Shown piece after piece: positions 6,978 to 8,565 of a stretch of 8,565 nucleotides of DNA; within the stretch, counting starts at the first letter, position 1, and every line of letters starts with the position of its first letter. The notes under the pieces are model-generated. The model ran no database searches and was not told where the DNA came from. It worked only from the letters and a program-made list of their open reading frames with translations. Source of the DNA: CAYQLT01 sp964418425 (GTDB lineage: Bacteria; Bacillota; Limnochordia; Limnochordales; Geochordaceae); assembly GCA_964418425.1 (NCBI GenBank), contig CAYQLT010000089.1:1-8565 (forward strand), read 5' to 3'. Position numbers and translations under genes: made by a program.

Positions 6978-7761
6978 GGCGTGGGGGCGCCGGGGAAGGT
7001 GGAAGCGGCAGTCCCTCGCGCACGGCCCGGATGAGCTGGAGGATGTCAAAGACGGGCCGCCCGGTGGCCAGGGCAATCGCCTCCCGGTAGGGCGGCATGT
7101 TGGTGCACTCGAGCACGAAGGCGGCGACGTTCGGCTGCTGGCGCAGCAGGGCGGTCGCCGCCTGCTCGTGCTCTGCTCTGGCCAGCTCGGTGTCCAGGTG
7201 TGGCAGGTCCCCCGCGATGGTGCGGTGGAACGCGGTATCCTCCATGCCCCGCACCACAAGACGGCCGCGGGCCACCAGTTCTTCGAAGCCGGCCACCCCT
7301 ACCCCCTGGAAGTGGCGAGCCCCGAGGCGGCGAGCGTCGAAGGTGAGGACGCCCACTGCGGAAGATGGGCCAAGGCAGGCCAGCAGCAGGGGCACCCACA
7401 GCAGCGCGGAACTGGCCACCGGCACCCGCACCGCGTCGGCCAGCGCGGGCTGAAAGGCCGCCAGGAACCCGCAGCTTGTCGCGATGAGCCCGGCGCCTTC
7501 TCGCTCCAGTTCGACGGCCGCTTCCACGAAGGGGGCAAGGAGCGCTTCGTCCGGCCCCCCTACCACTCGCGCCACGGTCGCGCGGGGTACGACGCGGTAG
7601 CGCACCGGAAACGGAAAGCTGGCCGGGTTGCCGATGTCCCCGGGAGGCCTCGGGAACCGGGTTTGCAGCATGATGATGCCGACAGGGGCTCGGGCGCCTT
7701 GCATGTCCCGGGAATTCAATGGCTTCCGGCTCCCCCATCCGCGGGCCGCCGGGCTCTGCAT
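6970..7761 (-). CDS. Aspartate/glutamate racemase family protein
   Basis: Cytosolic, PLP-independent racemase-type enzyme expected to use two cysteines for proton transfer at the alpha carbon of an amino acid or related compound. From ATG 7761 it is 263 aa. Both cysteines are in good context: ATSCGF with Cys97 and VLECTNMPPY with Cys219. The N-terminal conserved block is GIIMLQTRFPRPPGDIGNPA (28-47). Conserved sequence begins only around residue 26, so the true start may be TTG 7719 (GGGGGAG 10 nt upstream) or ATG 7704 (244 aa). ATG 7761 has only a GGAG 2 nt away. A -10-like TAGATT (plus positions 7768-7773) would place a transcript start close to 7761, which would also favour a shorter protein. 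The gene is transcribed towards the transporter operon and overlaps its end by 8 nt, so it is not part of that operon. The substrate is unknown; this broad family also includes hydantoin and maleate-type enzymes. Confidence 0.87.
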   Translation of the reverse strand: MQSPAARGWGSRKPLNSRDMQGARAPVGIIMLQTRFPRPPGDIGNPASFPFPVRYRVVPRATVARVVGGPDEALLAPFVEAAVELEREGAGLIATSCGFLAAFQPALADAVRVPVASSALLWVPLLLACLGPSSAVGVLTFDARRLGARHFQGVGVAGFEELVARGRLVVRGMEDTAFHRTIAGDLPHLDTELARAEHEQAATALLRQQPNVAAFVLECTNMPPYREAIALATGRPVFDILQLIRAVREGLPLPPSPAPPRPT

Positions 7762-7884
7762 GGCTCCAATCTACCACGCAGGCCGGCGGGAGGCCATGCG
7801 GGCAATACCGCCTTGACTGCCTGCGGGAGACCGGTGCAGCATCGGAGTTGACGGGCCGGGGAAGGGCACGGGGAAGATGAGCGG
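7762..7884. other. Intergenic region between divergent racemase and lyase remnant
   Basis: About 120 nt between two divergently oriented genes. The minus strand has a -10-like TAGATT (7768-7773) with no matching -35. The plus strand has -35-like TTGACT (7813-7818) and TTGACG (7848-7853), neither with a good -10 at 16-18 nt. CGGGGAAG occurs twice (7857-7864 and 7869-7876). Promoters are expected here by layout, but none is convincing by sequence. Confidence 0.35.
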
Positions 7885-8565
7885 GTGGGCACTTTCGACT
7901 TCCTCAGCTCTTTGGAGCACCAGCTGAAGCCGTACAGAAGCACTTTTGCGACGATGACTCGCCTGCCCGCGGCCGGCATCGCGCGCGGTCGGAGATTTTG
8001 CGCCAGATGGAAGCCCCCTTCGTTCCCGCATGGCGTCATCGATCCTATCCAGGATCTGGCGGCGCTGGCCCGGGAGCACGAGATCGGCTGCCACGTGGAC
8101 GCCTGCCTGGGAGGATTCGTCCACGGATATGCCCCCAAGGGCAGTTCGGTGATTCTGTACCGGGGCCGCACCCTTCGTCGCTACCAGTACTACACTGCGG
8201 CGGAGTGGCCCGGCGGTCTGTATGTCTCACCCACCCTGGCGGGAAGCCGCCCCGGGGCCTTGAGGGCCGCTGCGTGGGCGGCCATGGTGTCCATGGGCGA
8301 GGAAGGATATCTGGAGGCCACCCGCCGCATTCTTCAAACTGCGGAGTTCATCAAGGCAGGGCTGCCCGAAATACCCGAACTGCGCATCCTGGGAGACCCG
8401 CTGTGGGTGATCGCGTTCTCCTCCGACACACTGGACATCTATCGGGTCATGGATCGCATGGCCGCGCGCGGCTGGAGGCTCAACGCGCTGCACAGGCCTC
8501 CTGCCGTTCACATCGCCGTCACCCTCAGGCACACGCAGCCTGGTGTGGCCCAACGCTTCTTGTCC
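7885..8565 (+). pseudogene. Broken sphingosine-1-phosphate lyase-like PLP enzyme, partial
   Basis: Remnant of a PLP-dependent carbon-carbon lyase/decarboxylase of the sphingosine-1-phosphate lyase-like family (usually near 450-500 aa), running off the window. Frame 1 from a GTG at 7885 gives FLSSLEHQLKPYRSTFATMTRLP. The typical next motif, PARGRHRARSEILRQMEA, is read in another frame (7962-8015), implying a net -1 shift around 7954-7970. From about 8017, frame 1 resumes with PSFPHGVIDP. The roughly 150 residues normally between these two blocks, with much of the PLP pocket, are absent. HVDACLGGFV (8092-8121) keeps the cofactor-contacting Asp, but joins directly to HGYAPKGSSVILYR, so the usual SAD-x-HK segment with the Schiff-base lysine is missing. 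The rest (RRYQYYTAAEWPGGLYVSP, then EEGYLEATRRIL, ILGDPLWVIAF, HIAVTLRHTQPG) is well preserved to 8565. The family call is strong and loss of activity is very likely. The exact start is uncertain. Confidence 0.8.

Noticed and set aside
6054..7259. A 401-codon minus-strand frame across binding protein 2 and the racemase tail
   Set aside because: No recognisable motif; it is antisense to a TAXI protein and out of frame with the racemase.
6931..7851. A 306-codon plus-strand frame opposite the racemase
   Set aside because: The minus-strand racemase frame has both catalytic cysteines in conserved context. This frame has no family features.
7877..7927. Short frame MSGWALSTSSALWSTS after a purine run
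   Set aside because: Sixteen codons with the purine run touching the ATG. It overlaps the lyase remnant in another frame and has no support as a gene.

Overview
The window is G+C-rich chromosomal DNA, roughly two thirds or more G+C by eye. It uses many GTG starts and has strong purine-rich Shine-Dalgarno (SD) sequences such as GAGGAGG. This fits a free-living high-GC bacterium, for example a deep-branching Bacillota/Limnochordia-like lineage, or Chloroflexota or Rokubacteria. The sequence alone does not fix the taxon. I see no rRNA, tRNA, CRISPR array, insertion sequence or phage gene.

Positions 130-6977 form a plus-strand cluster of five tightly packed genes, almost entirely devoted to TAXI-type TRAP transport. 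The order is TAXI solute-binding protein 1, a DUF1850 membrane-anchored protein (16-nt overlap with its predecessor), fused TRAP permease 1, fused TRAP permease 2, and TAXI solute-binding protein 2. There are therefore two binding-protein/permease sets in one probable operon, with the two permeases in the middle and the binding proteins outside. The two permeases are clearly paralogous but differ at a core transport motif. The binding proteins come from different TAXI subgroups. The genes could encode two separate sodium-driven uptake systems, or two receptors feeding partly shared permeases.

The junction between permease 2 and binding protein 2 (5807-5905) is unusually structured. It holds a 25-nt tandem repeat with a third degenerate core copy, overlapped by a 10-bp inverted repeat that straddles the permease stop codon.

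Downstream on the minus strand (6970-7761) is an aspartate/glutamate racemase-family protein with both catalytic cysteines. Its 3' end overlaps the end of binding protein 2 by 8 nt in a convergent arrangement. Beyond it, on the plus strand and running off the window (7885-8565), lies a broken gene of the sphingosine-1-phosphate lyase-like PLP family. Its N-terminal part is in a different frame from its C-terminal part, most of the front half is missing, and a second, in-frame deletion removes the PLP-binding lysine.

The overall picture is uptake of an organic acid or amino-acid-like solute by a duplicated TRAP system next to amino-acid metabolism genes, one of which has decayed. I do not see a wholly new system. 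The most notable points are the nested double TRAP operon, the intercistronic repeat structure and the doubly deleted lyase.
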